Assembly: GCF_009857915.1 (NCBI RefSeq)
Contig: NZ_WWCM01000003.1
Coordinates: 62,001 to 126,000, forward strand
Source of the DNA: Duganella qianjiadongensis
Lineage (GTDB): Bacteria; Pseudomonadota; Gammaproteobacteria; Burkholderiales; Burkholderiaceae_D
DNA: 64,000 nucleotides
Reading direction: 5' to 3'
The position numbers and the translations under genes are program-made. Positions 37,655-46,759 of the stretch are shown here, one piece after another. Position 1 is the stretch's first letter, and each line of letters opens with the position of its first letter. Under the pieces are notes generated by a model. That model saw only the letters and a list, made by a program, of their open reading frames with translations, was not told the origin of the DNA and made no database searches.

Positions 37655-40450
37655 ATGCAAAATACCCTGCTGTTAGTTGACGGTTCCAGCTACCTCTATC
37701 GCGCCTATCACGGCCTGCCCGACCTGCGCAGCGCAGACGGCTATCCGACCGGCGCCATGCACGGCATGGTCAACATGCTGCGCCGTTTGCGCGCAGACTA
37801 TCCGGCAGCGTATATCGCCTGCGTGTTCGACGCCAAGGGCAAGACCTTCCGCGACGATATGTACCCCGAATACAAGGCTACCCGCGCTTCCATGCCGGAC
37901 GATCTGCGCCTGCAGATCGAGCCTATCCACCAAGTGGTGAAAGCCATGGGCTGGCCCATCCTGATGGTGGAAGGAGTGGAGGCGGACGACGTGATCGGCA
38001 CGCTGTCGCTGCAGGCCGCGCAGGCCGGCATGAATGTGGTGATCTCGACGGGCGACAAGGATCTGGCCCAGCTGGTCAATCCGCAGGTCATGCTGATCAA
38101 CACCATGACCAATGAAAAAATGGATGAAGCGGGCGTGCTGGCCAAATTCGGCGTGCCGCCGAATCGCATCATCGACTACCTGACCCTGATCGGCGATACG
38201 GTCGACAACGTGCCGGGCGTGACCAAGTGCGGCCCGAAAACGGCGCTCAAGTGGCTGACCGCCTACGACAGTCTGGACGGCGTGATGGCCCATGCGGCCG
38301 AAGTCGGTGGTGCCGTGGGCGAACACTTGCGCAATGCGCTGCCGTGGCTGCCCAAAGGGCGCGAACTGATCACCGTGAAGCTCGATTGCGACCTGTCGGC
38401 GCATATGGACAGCATCAGCGCTTCGCTGGTGGCGCAGCCGGAAGACAAGGAGGGCCTGCTGGCCTTTTTCGGCAAATACGGCTTCAAGACTCTGCTGCGC
38501 GAATTGGGCAGCGGTGCCAGTGCGACGGCGGCGCCGGCCGCAGGCAGCGCCGGCGCCAAGGCTGCGGCTGCCGCTGCGGCGCCGATCGCCGCCGGTGGCG
38601 CGGTATCGGCCAACCTCGACATGTTCGGCACGGCGCCGGAACTCAAGGCCGAATACGAAACCGTGCTGACGCAGCAGCAGCTGGAGCGCTGGATAGCCCT
38701 GATTAACGGCGCTGCGCTGACGGCAGTGGATACGGAAACCACCTCGTTGGAACCGATGACGGCCCAGCTGGTGGGCATCTCGCTGTCGGTAGAAGCGGGC
38801 AAGGCCTGCTACATCCCGCTGGCGCACGCTTATCCGGGCGTGCCGCAGCAGCTGGACCGTGCAGCCACGCTGGCGCAGCTGCGCCCGTGGCTGGAAGACG
38901 CCAGCAAGGCCAAGCTCGGTCAGAACCTCAAGTACGACGCTCACATCTTCGCCAATCAGGGCATCACCCTGCGCGGCATCGTGCATGACACCCTGCTCGA
39001 ATCGTATGTATTCGAATCGCACCGCAGCCACGATATGGACAGTCTGGCCCTGCGCCACCTGAACTACACCACCATCCCGTTTGTGGACGTGTGCGGCAAA
39101 GGCGCCAGCCAGATCACCTTCGATCAGGTCGACATCGAGCGCGCCACCGCCTATGCGGCGGAAGACGCCGACATTACGCTGCGCCTGCATCAGGCCATGA
39201 TCGCTCAGGTGGAATCGGACGCCAGGCTGAACTTCATCTATCGCCAGATCGAGCTGCCTACTGCCACCGTGCTGCAGAAGATAGAACGCAACGGCGTGCA
39301 GATCGATGCCGCTCTGCTGCAGCAGCAGTCGGTCGAGCTGGGCGCGCGCATCGTCGAGCTGGAAGCCAAGGCACATGAACTGGCCGAGCAGCCGTTCAAT
39401 CTGGGCTCGCCCAAACAGATCGGTGAAATCTTCTTCGACAAGCTGAAACTGCCGGTGGTGAAAAAGACGCCGAGCGGTGCTCCCTCCACCGACGAGGAAG
39501 TGCTGCAGAAGCTGGCGGAAGACTATCCGCTGCCGAAAGTGCTGCTGGAATACCGTAGCCTGTCGAAACTGAAATCGACCTATACCGACAAGCTGCCCAA
39601 GGGGATCAACCCGGCCACGGGCCGCGTGCACACCAACTATGCACAGGCCGTGGCGGTAACGGGCCGGCTGGCCTCGAACGACCCCAACCTGCAGAACATC
39701 CCCGTGCGCACCAAGGAAGGCCGCCGCATCCGCGAAGCCTTCGTGGCGCCGGCCGGCAGCCACATCGTCTCGGCCGACTATTCGCAGATCGAGCTGCGCA
39801 TCATGGCGCACATCTCGCAGGATGAAGCCATGCTGCGCGCCTTTGCCGAAGGCGTGGACATCCACCGTGCCACTGCCGGCGAGATTTTCGGCGTGGCGCC
39901 GGAAGACGTCGACAGCGAACAGCGCCGCTACGCCAAGGTGATCAACTTCGGTCTGATCTACGGCATGAGTGCCTTCGGTCTGGCGGGCAATCTGGGCATA
40001 GAACGCAGCGCCGCGCAGAACTATATCGAGCGCTATTTCGCCCGCTTCGCCGGCGTCAAACAGTATATGGATGACACCCGCCAGCAGGCCAAGGCGCGCG
40101 GCTACGTGGAAACTGTGTTTGGCCGCCGCCTGTGGCTGCCCGAAATTAATTCGCCTAACGGTCCGCGCCGTCAGGCGGCAGAGCGCGCCGCGATCAATGC
40201 GCCCATGCAGGGCACGGCGGCGGACCTGATCAAACTGGCCATGGTGGCCGTGCAGGACTGGCTGGAGGCGCAGTCGCTGCAGACCCGCATGATCATGCAG
40301 GTGCACGACGAACTGGTACTGGAAGTGCCGGATGCGGAACTGGCGCTGGTCAAGGACATGCTGCCGAAGCTGATGGCCGGCGTGGCCGAACTGAAGGTGC
40401 CGCTGATCGCCGAAGTCGGCGTCGGCAACAACTGGGAAGAAGCACACTAG
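37655..40450 (+). CDS. polA: DNA polymerase I
   Basis: Repair and Okazaki-fragment polymerase, 931 residues. Three domains are intact: 5'-3' exonuclease (about 1-290; LLVDGSSYLYRAYHG, VEADDVIGT), 3'-5' proofreading exonuclease (about 340-530; the DTET metal motif near residue 359) and family A polymerase (about 540-931; SADYSQIELR, the KVINFGLIYGMS O-helix, and VHDE). A linker of Ala/Gly (about 295-335) joins the first two. ATG 37655 matches family N-termini; an upstream frame to 37568 is rejected. Divergent from the DUF2782 gene. Confidence 0.98.
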   Translation: MQNTLLLVDGSSYLYRAYHGLPDLRSADGYPTGAMHGMVNMLRRLRADYPAAYIACVFDAKGKTFRDDMYPEYKATRASMPDDLRLQIEPIHQVVKAMGWPILMVEGVEADDVIGTLSLQAAQAGMNVVISTGDKDLAQLVNPQVMLINTMTNEKMDEAGVLAKFGVPPNRIIDYLTLIGDTVDNVPGVTKCGPKTALKWLTAYDSLDGVMAHAAEVGGAVGEHLRNALPWLPKGRELITVKLDCDLSAHMDSISASLVAQPEDKEGLLAFFGKYGFKTLLRELGSGASATAAPAAGSAGAKAAAAAAAPIAAGGAVSANLDMFGTAPELKAEYETVLTQQQLERWIALINGAALTAVDTETTSLEPMTAQLVGISLSVEAGKACYIPLAHAYPGVPQQLDRAATLAQLRPWLEDASKAKLGQNLKYDAHIFANQGITLRGIVHDTLLESYVFESHRSHDMDSLALRHLNYTTIPFVDVCGKGASQITFDQVDIERATAYAAEDADITLRLHQAMIAQVESDARLNFIYRQIELPTATVLQKIERNGVQIDAALLQQQSVELGARIVELEAKAHELAEQPFNLGSPKQIGEIFFDKLKLPVVKKTPSGAPSTDEEVLQKLAEDYPLPKVLLEYRSLSKLKSTYTDKLPKGINPATGRVHTNYAQAVAVTGRLASNDPNLQNIPVRTKEGRRIREAFVAPAGSHIVSADYSQIELRIMAHISQDEAMLRAFAEGVDIHRATAGEIFGVAPEDVDSEQRRYAKVINFGLIYGMSAFGLAGNLGIERSAAQNYIERYFARFAGVKQYMDDTRQQAKARGYVETVFGRRLWLPEINSPNGPRRQAAERAAINAPMQGTAADLIKLAMVAVQDWLEAQSLQTRMIMQVHDELVLEVPDAELALVKDMLPKLMAGVAELKVPLIAEVGVGNNWEEAH

Positions 40451-40527
40451 TCTAATTTTGAGCACCGGGCGCGCACCAGCCGCCCGTGGCGGCGTGGCCG
40501 GTGCCCATCTATCTGGGAGAACAATGC

Positions 40528-41415
40528 ATGGATGATCTGCAAAAAGACGCGGTAAGTCTGCTGGCTAAAACCAGCCTGTCGGACGGGATAGCACGGCGTG
40601 ATTTCATCAAGGTGGCGCTGGGTACGGGCTTCGCTGCGGCAGCCATGCCGGTGGTGGCGCAGAACGTGATTAGCACCGATACCAAAGGACTGGTGGCCGG
40701 CACCATCGAAATCGAAGTGGCCGGCCAGCGTGTGCCCGTGTATCGCGCCCAGCCGGAAGGCAAGGCGAATCCGCCGGTAGTGCTGGTGGTGTCGGAAATC
40801 TTCGGCGTGCACGAGCACATCGCCGACGTGGCGCGCCGTTTCGCCAAACTTGGCTACATGGCGCTGGCGCCCGACCTGTTCGTGCGTCAGGGCGATCCGC
40901 AGAAGGTCGCGTCCATCGCCGAACTGCAGCGCGACATCATCGCCCGCACGCCGGACGAGCAGGTCATGGCCGATCTGGACGCCACCGTGGCCTGGGCTGC
41001 CGCGCAGGGCGGCAATACGGACAAGCTAGGTATTACCGGCTTCTGCTGGGGTGGCCGCATTACGTGGCTGTACGCCGCCCACAATCCCAAAGTCAAAGCA
41101 GGTGTAGCGTGGTATGGCCGTCTGGTGGGAACCAGTAGTGCCATGACTCCCAGGCAAGCTATCGATATCGCTGGATCTCTGAAAAGCCCCGTGCTGGGCC
41201 TGTACGGCCTGAAAGATACCGGTATCCCGCAGGATAGTATCGCCGCCATGCAGAAAGAACTGGCCAAGGGCAGCAGCGGTTCGCAATTCGTGATCTACCC
41301 GGATTCCGGGCACGCCTTCCATGCCGACTATCGCCCCAGCTATGTGGCGGCCGATGCGCGCGATGGCTGGCAGCGCCTGCAGAACTGGTTCAAGCAGTTC
41401 GGTGTAGCGCCCTGA
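40528..41415 (+). CDS. Dienelactone hydrolase family protein with Tat-type signal
   Basis: An alpha/beta hydrolase of 295 residues resembling carboxymethylenebutenolidase. The nucleophile is Cys in GITGFCWGGR (near residue 172), with Asp in GLKDTGIPQD and His in SGHAFH. The N-terminus carries twin arginines at 23-24 (ARRDFIKVAL) before a hydrophobic stretch, so export by Tat is likely. GGGAGA precedes the ATG. Substrate unknown. Downstream of polA by 77 bases, possibly on its transcript. Confidence 0.88.
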   Translation: MDDLQKDAVSLLAKTSLSDGIARRDFIKVALGTGFAAAAMPVVAQNVISTDTKGLVAGTIEIEVAGQRVPVYRAQPEGKANPPVVLVVSEIFGVHEHIADVARRFAKLGYMALAPDLFVRQGDPQKVASIAELQRDIIARTPDEQVMADLDATVAWAAAQGGNTDKLGITGFCWGGRITWLYAAHNPKVKAGVAWYGRLVGTSSAMTPRQAIDIAGSLKSPVLGLYGLKDTGIPQDSIAAMQKELAKGSSGSQFVIYPDSGHAFHADYRPSYVAADARDGWQRLQNWFKQFGVAP

Positions 41416-41567
41416 GGGCGCCAGCAGGCATTCCCGAGCTGTTTTAGGCAGAAAACCGGGCAGGGCGTTAAAATAAGGCCCCCGCGGTCGAGTTTGGCAG
41501 CGGTTCCCCCGTAAGAAGAGGCGATAAGATCGATCCCGTACTGATTTCCATCCTGTTAGCCACCACG

Positions 41568-42305
41568 GTGGCCGGCGTCGTCAGCATATCTGCTGCCGCG
41601 CTGTTTTCGTTCACCCTGCTGTCGAAAATGGTGGAACGGATGGTCAGCCTGTCGGTCGGCATCATGCTTTCGACTTCGCTGCTGCACGCCTTGCCGGAAG
41701 CGTTCGAATCGCAGGCTAGCGCGCGCAGCCTGTTTGCCACCCTTCTGGCCGGTCTGCTGGCCTTCTTCCTGCTGGAGAAGCTGGCGATACTGCGCCATTC
41801 GCACCACCATGAGGGCGATGGTCACCACCACCACCATGGCCACGACAAGCATGAAGCAGGCAAGGCCGGCTGGATGATACTGGTGGGCGACGGCATGCAC
41901 AATTTCACCGACGGCATACTGATCGCCGCCGCGTTTCTGGCCAATCCGGAGCTGGGTCTGGTGACGGGCATCGCCATCGTGGCGCATGAAATACCGCAGG
42001 AAATCGGCGACTTCATCGTGCTGCTCAATGCCGGCTTCTCGCGCACCCGTGCCTATGTCTACAACCTGCTGTGCAGCCTGCTGTCCATCGCTGGCGGCCT
42101 GCTCGGCTATTACACGCTGGACCGCGCCAGCGGCCTGATACCTTACGTGCTAGTGTTTGCCTCGTCGGGCTTTATCTACATCGCCGTGAGCGACCTGATG
42201 CCACAGATGCAGCGCCGCGCCACGCTGCGCGAGAGCGTGCCGCAAGTGCTGCTGATCGCCCTCGGCGTGGCGATCGTACTGTGGCTGACTCACAGCCACC
42301 ACTAA
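41568..42305 (+). CDS. ZIP family metal transporter (start uncertain)
   Basis: A membrane transporter for divalent metals such as zinc or iron. From the first canonical start (GTG 41568) it is 245 residues with seven spans. The metal-site motifs are HNFTDG in span IV and AHEIPQE in span V, and a His-rich loop (HHHEGDGHHHHHGH) lies between spans III and IV. The GTG start cuts the first span; the open frame extends upstream to an ATC at 41529 preceded by AAGAAGAGG at good spacing, giving IDPVLISILLATTVAGVVS, the natural start of span I. The true start may therefore be 41529. Confidence 0.85.
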   Translation: MAGVVSISAAALFSFTLLSKMVERMVSLSVGIMLSTSLLHALPEAFESQASARSLFATLLAGLLAFFLLEKLAILRHSHHHEGDGHHHHHGHDKHEAGKAGWMILVGDGMHNFTDGILIAAAFLANPELGLVTGIAIVAHEIPQEIGDFIVLLNAGFSRTRAYVYNLLCSLLSIAGGLLGYYTLDRASGLIPYVLVFASSGFIYIAVSDLMPQMQRRATLRESVPQVLLIALGVAIVLWLTHSHH

Positions 42306-42337
42306 CTAACTGACTGTCTGCCGCTCAGGGGCACAGG

Positions 42338-43192
42338 CTAATTTCCGGTGGCGACAGGGCGGGCCGGATCGGCGCACCATTCGCTCCACGAACCCGGATA
42401 CAGCGCTGCGCCGGGCATGCCGGCCACTTCCAGAGCCAGCAGATTGTGGCAGGCTGTCACGCCCGAGCCGCACTGCATGATGGCTTGCGCGGCAGTGGCA
42501 AACAGGGGCGCGAACTCGCTGCGCAGCAGAGCGGCGTCCTTGAAAGTGCCGTCGGCCGTCAGGTTGTCCTTGAAGAAGCGGTTGCGCGCATGGGGAATGT
42601 GGCCGCCGACAGGATCGATGGTTTCGTTCTCGCCGCGATAGCGGTCTGCGGCACGGGCATCGACCACGATGCGGTCCTGAGTCGACAGATTGAACAGCAC
42701 ATCGTCTACCGTTACCGTCTGCACCAGCGCTGCGCGTTCGCTCAGCGTGCCGGCACCGGCAGGGGCCGGCGTGGCCGTTTCCAGCGGCTGGCCCTGCGCC
42801 TGCCATGCGGGCAGGCCGCCGTCCAGCACGGCCACACCGGCGTGGCCCATCCAGCGCAGCAGCCACCACAGGCGCGCCGCAAACATGCCGCCGTGGGCAT
42901 CGTAGGCTACTACCTGCGTGGTGTCGCTCATGCCCCAGCCGCGCAGCGTAGCCAGCAGGGTGGCCCGTTCCGGTAGCGGGTGGCGGCCACGGAACACGCC
43001 GTCCGCTCCCGTCTTGGCGCCAGACAGATCGGTATCGATGTTGGCGAAACGGGCGCCCGGAATATGGCCGGCGGCATAGGCCTCGCGCCCGGCGGTGGGG
43101 TTCATCAAATCATGACGGCAATCGAGTACCAGCCACTGGCTGTCGTTGGCATGGCGCGCCAGTTCGGCGGCGCTGATCAGGGTAGTGTGCAT
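42338..43192 (-). CDS. sseA: 3-mercaptopyruvate/thiosulfate sulfurtransferase
   Basis: A two-rhodanese-domain enzyme of 284 residues. The N-terminal domain is catalytically silent; the C-terminal domain has the active-site loop QCGSGVTA, the CGSGVTA form typical of mercaptopyruvate sulfurtransferases. AAGGAG lies seven bases before ATG 43192, favouring it over an upstream in-frame start at 43219. Convergent with the ZIP transporter. Thiosulfate use is also possible. Confidence 0.93.
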   Translation of the reverse strand: MHTTLISAAELARHANDSQWLVLDCRHDLMNPTAGREAYAAGHIPGARFANIDTDLSGAKTGADGVFRGRHPLPERATLLATLRGWGMSDTTQVVAYDAHGGMFAARLWWLLRWMGHAGVAVLDGGLPAWQAQGQPLETATPAPAGAGTLSERAALVQTVTVDDVLFNLSTQDRIVVDARAADRYRGENETIDPVGGHIPHARNRFFKDNLTADGTFKDAALLRSEFAPLFATAAQAIMQCGSGVTACHNLLALEVAGMPGAALYPGSWSEWCADPARPVATGN

Positions 43193-43239
43193 CTCTGGGC
43201 TCCTTGCAATGGAATTCAAACCGAGCCCGGGCGCCGGGC

Positions 43240-44163
43240 TCAGACTTCGCTGGCGATCGGATCGGTACTGGCTATGGCCTTACCGCGCTCCGTGTTACGG
43301 GTATTGTAGAACGTTGCGGCCACGCCCGACAGCAGGATCACGCTGATACCAACCCAGCTATGCCAGCTGAAGGCATCATCGAACACCAGCACGCCCCAGA
43401 CACTGGAGAACACGATGCCGGTGTACTGCAGATTGGCCACTACCAGGGTCTGACCCAGCCGGTAGGCGCGCGTCATGGCGATCTGCGCGCTGGTGGCGCA
43501 GATGCCTATGCCCAGCAGCAGCAAGCCGCCGTGCCAGCTAGTGATGGGGTGCCAGATGGCAGCGCCAGCGGGGGCGAGCGCGTAATTGCCGGCGATGCCA
43601 GCCAGCAGATTCATGGCAGAGAAGTACAGTACCACGCGGTTTTCCGGTTCACCGGCCAGCCCCAGCTTGCGCACCTGCATATACGCCATGGCCGAGAGCA
43701 CGCTGGAGCCGAGTGCGATCAGCGCCGTACCCAGCTGGTTGGCATGGAAGGCTGGCTGCAGCAGCAGGGTGACGCCGCCGAAACTGGCGGCAATGGCCGC
43801 CAGCAGTGGCCATCTGACCTGATTTTTGGCATGCCACCAGCCCATGACGAACAGCCACAGTGCGATCCAGATGGGTGCCATGTAGTTGAGCGTGACGGCA
43901 GTGGCCAGCGGCAGGTTGGCGATGGCGTAGAACCACATCCACAGCGACACCACGCCGACCACGCCGCGCCACAGGTGGGCGCCCGGCATAGTCGTGCGGA
44001 AGCTGCCGCCTTGCAGGCGGATGATGAGGGACAGTACCACGACACCGACGATGCCGCGGTACATCACGATTTCGGAGGTGGAGAACTGCTGCGACGCCAG
44101 CTTCACGCACACGCCCATGGCGGCGAACATGAAACTGGCAAACAGCATCCACAGAGATTGCAT
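43240..44163 (-). CDS. DMT superfamily (EamA) permease
   Basis: A 307-residue membrane protein with ten predicted spans forming two EamA repeats (about 5-135 and 145-285). Features include MYRGIVGVVVLSLI, the LPLATAVTLNYMAPIW segment and FDDAFSWHSWVGISVIL in the second repeat. The substrate cannot be predicted; members export amino acids or other metabolites. It starts ten bases after the Rieske gene stop and so is probably co-transcribed with it. Confidence 0.92.
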   Translation of the reverse strand: MQSLWMLFASFMFAAMGVCVKLASQQFSTSEIVMYRGIVGVVVLSLIIRLQGGSFRTTMPGAHLWRGVVGVVSLWMWFYAIANLPLATAVTLNYMAPIWIALWLFVMGWWHAKNQVRWPLLAAIAASFGGVTLLLQPAFHANQLGTALIALGSSVLSAMAYMQVRKLGLAGEPENRVVLYFSAMNLLAGIAGNYALAPAGAAIWHPITSWHGGLLLLGIGICATSAQIAMTRAYRLGQTLVVANLQYTGIVFSSVWGVLVFDDAFSWHSWVGISVILLSGVAATFYNTRNTERGKAIASTDPIASEV

Positions 44164-44173
44164 CGTGACCTGG

Positions 44174-45280
44174 TTACCTGGACAGTTCGATGTTAGCGCG
44201 GTACCACTCGTGGAAGTGCTGCATGCCGTCTTCCATCGGCGACTGGTAAGGACCGGCGTCGTTCTGGCCGCGCTTCATCAGCGCCTTGCGGCCGGCATCC
44301 ATGCGCTGGCCGATTTCGTCGTCCTCGATGCAGGTTTCCATGTAGGCAGCCCGTTCGGCTTCGACGAACTCGCGCTCGAACAGCACGATCTCTTCCGGAT
44401 AGTAGAACTCCACCACATTCTTGGTGCGCTGCGGACCGTCCGGCCACAGGGTGGAAACGATCAGCACGTGCGGATACCACTCCACCATGATGTTGGGGTA
44501 GAGCGTCAGCCAGATCGCGCCATAGGGCGGAGCTTCGCCGCCACGGAACTTGAGCACCTGTTCCTGCCAGCGCTGGTAGATCTCCGAGCCGGATTTCTGC
44601 AGACCCTTGTGCACGCCCACCGTCTGCACGCTGTAGTCGGCGCCGAATTCCCAGCGCAGATCGTCGCAGCTGACAAAGCTGCCCAGACCCGGGTGGAAAG
44701 GCTCGACGTGATAATCCTCCAGATAGACTTCGATGAAAGTCTTCCAGTTGTAATCGCAGTGATGCACTTCCACGTGGTCCAGCATATAGCCGGTGAAATC
44801 CAGATCCTTGGTGACGGACAGCTGCGCCAGCTTGTCCATCACGTTATAGCCGTTCTGCTCGAACAGCAGGCCGTTCCAGCTTTGCAGCTTGGTATTGGGC
44901 AGGTTCAAGCAGGGCGTGGCCGGGAAGTGCGGCGCACCGATCAGCTCACCCTTGAGGTCATAGGTCCAGCGGTGCAGCGGGCAGACAATGTTGTTGGCAT
45001 TGCCACGGCCGTTGACCATCACCGCCTGCCGGTGACGGCATACGTTGGACAGTAATTCCAGACCGTCGGCATTGCGCACCAGCACACGGCCCTCGTTTTC
45101 GGATGCCAGCGTGGCATAGTCGCCCACATTCGGCACCATCAGCTCGTGGCCGATATAGCGCGGACCGTTCTGGAAAAGTTGCTGCATTTCACGCTGCAGT
45201 AGCGCTTCGTCAAAATAGACGTCAACCGGTAGTTGCGCGTTAGAACGCGCCAGCTTAGCGTGGGTACCCAGATCGGACAT
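44174..45280 (-). CDS. Rieske-type ring-hydroxylating oxygenase alpha subunit
   Basis: A 368-residue oxygenase. The Rieske 2Fe-2S ligands are Cys81, His83, Cys100 and His103 (CRHRQ and CPLHRW, 17 residues apart), and the mononuclear iron site appears as EDYHVEPFH. The substrate may be an aromatic or quaternary amine; no reductase gene is adjacent. AAGGGGGG precedes ATG 45280. Divergent from xseB-ispA-dxs and followed by the EamA permease. Confidence 0.9.
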   Translation of the reverse strand: MSDLGTHAKLARSNAQLPVDVYFDEALLQREMQQLFQNGPRYIGHELMVPNVGDYATLASENEGRVLVRNADGLELLSNVCRHRQAVMVNGRGNANNIVCPLHRWTYDLKGELIGAPHFPATPCLNLPNTKLQSWNGLLFEQNGYNVMDKLAQLSVTKDLDFTGYMLDHVEVHHCDYNWKTFIEVYLEDYHVEPFHPGLGSFVSCDDLRWEFGADYSVQTVGVHKGLQKSGSEIYQRWQEQVLKFRGGEAPPYGAIWLTLYPNIMVEWYPHVLIVSTLWPDGPQRTKNVVEFYYPEEIVLFEREFVEAERAAYMETCIEDDEIGQRMDAGRKALMKRGQNDAGPYQSPMEDGMQHFHEWYRANIELSR

Positions 45281-45602
45281 CCCAACCCCCCTTAATATGT
45301 ACTTCAAACCAAGAAGAGACAGAATCCGTAAAGACCTGAATTCAAAGTTGTTGAAAATGGTATTTCGGACAGAACCGGCGATTATACCGTGTTTCCGTCC
45401 CCGCAGGCGCGATGGCCGCTGTTTTCCCGCTGCGCCGGACCGGTAAACCCCGGGTTTGCGCTGCCGGCGTGGCTAATTGCGATAAAATCTACGGTTTCCA
45501 CCGCCGCGCGGGCCGCTAGAGTACCACCGGATCAGGTGGTTTGTTCTAAAATAACGGGCTACACTGCGCTGGCACGTGTATTGCCATACAAACTGAGTAA
45601 CT
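45281..45602. other. 322-base divergent intergenic region
   Basis: Separates the Rieske gene (minus) from xseB (plus). It must hold promoters for both, but no clean -35/-10 pair is visible to me. A 49-codon ATG frame at 45297-45446 lacks a ribosome site and is not supported as a gene. No repeat or hairpin of note. Confidence 0.6.
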
Positions 45603-45872
45603 ATGTCTAAGAAATCAACTGCCGATGCTGCCAGCCCGGGTCCGTACCCGGTTCCGGCCTCGTTTGAGGACGCCATGGCCGAACTGGCCCAGCTGGTAGC
45701 CCGCATGGAAGGTGGCCAGTTGCCGCTGGAAGCTTCGGTGGCGGCCTATGCGCGCGGCTCGACGCTGGTGCAGTTCTGCGCCGCGCAGCTGGAAAAAGTG
45801 GAAGCTCAGGTCAAAATTCTGGAAGGCGACATGCTTAAACCGTTCGCTCCGGGCGGGGAGGCGGAACAATGA
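45603..45872 (+). CDS. xseB: Exodeoxyribonuclease VII small subunit
   Basis: Small helical subunit of ExoVII, 89 residues. The core EDAMAELAQLVARMEGGQLPLEASVAAYARGSTLVQFC matches the family pattern of two helices joined by EGGxLPLE. It has a short Ser/Pro-rich N-terminal extension. It overlaps ispA by four bases (ATGA), the common xseB-ispA-dxs operon. Confidence 0.96.
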   Translation: MSKKSTADAASPGPYPVPASFEDAMAELAQLVARMEGGQLPLEASVAAYARGSTLVQFCAAQLEKVEAQVKILEGDMLKPFAPGGEAEQ

Positions 45873-46759
45873 CGGCCGCTTTCGACGACTGGATGAAAAC
45901 CGTACAGGCCGGATCTGAACTTGATCTATCCGGCTTTTTGCCCGCTGCCACGGTGGTGCCGGCCAAGCTGCACGCAGCCATGCGCTACGCGCTGCTGGGC
46001 GGCGGCAAGCGCGTGCGCCCGCTGCTGGTGTATGCCGCCGGTGCCCTGTTCGATGCCGACGCCGGGGCGCTGAGCCGCGCGGCAGCGGCAGTGGAAATGA
46101 TTCACGCCTACTCGCTGGTGCACGACGACATGCCCTGCATGGACGACGATGAACTGCGCCGCGGCAAGCCGACCGTGCACGTGGCCTATGACGAGGCTAC
46201 TGCGCTGCTGGTAGGCGACGCGCTGCAATCGCAGGCTTTCATGGTGCTGGCAGAAGCGACTGCGCTGCCGCCGGCACGGCAGATGGCCATGCTGCGCGTG
46301 CTGGCCCATGCGTCCGGCTCGGCCGGCATGTGCGGCGGTCAGGCCATCGACCTCGATAGCGTCGGCCTGAGCCTGACTCTGGAGCAGCTGGAGCAGATGC
46401 ACCAGCTGAAAACGGGCGCGCTGCTGCGTGCCTCGGTGGTGCTCGGCGCGCTGGCCGGCAAGGAACTCGATGCGGCAGAACTGCAGGCGCTGAACGACTA
46501 CGCGCGTGCCATCGGTCTGGCTTTCCAGGTGGTCGACGATGTGCTCGATGCGACGGCCGATTCGGCCACGCTGGGCAAAACGGCTGGCAAGGATGCCGCC
46601 GACAACAAGCCGACCTATGTCTCGATACTGGGTCTGGAACCGTCGCGGGCACTGGCGGAAAAATTGCGGCTCGATGCGCATGCAGCGCTCGCGCCGTTCG
46701 GAGATAAAGCTTTACGGTTACGCGAGCTCGCGGATCTGATCGTGCAGCGGAAGGCATAA
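45869..46759 (+). CDS. ispA: Farnesyl/geranyl diphosphate synthase
   Basis: Condenses isopentenyl diphosphate onto allylic diphosphates to make FPP. The 296 residues include LGGGKRVRP, the first Asp-rich motif DDMPCMDD (86-93) followed by LRRGKPT, and the second Asp-rich motif VVDDVLD. Residues before the first motif (MIHAYSLVHDD) suit a C15 product. It directly abuts dxs (TAA then ATG with no gap). Confidence 0.97.
   Translation: MTAAFDDWMKTVQAGSELDLSGFLPAATVVPAKLHAAMRYALLGGGKRVRPLLVYAAGALFDADAGALSRAAAAVEMIHAYSLVHDDMPCMDDDELRRGKPTVHVAYDEATALLVGDALQSQAFMVLAEATALPPARQMAMLRVLAHASGSAGMCGGQAIDLDSVGLSLTLEQLEQMHQLKTGALLRASVVLGALAGKELDAAELQALNDYARAIGLAFQVVDDVLDATADSATLGKTAGKDAADNKPTYVSILGLEPSRALAEKLRLDAHAALAPFGDKALRLRELADLIVQRKA

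Noticed and set aside
37673-40465. 930-codon open frame opposite polA
   Set aside because: Antisense shadow of polA; the sense strand carries all polymerase motifs and the antisense product has no family features.
45297-45446. 49-codon frame between the Rieske gene and xseB
   Set aside because: No ribosome site, Arg-rich random-looking product, and it lies where divergent promoters are needed.
45389-45610. 73-codon frame running into the xseB start
   Set aside because: No family features and overlaps the promoter region and start of xseB in another frame.
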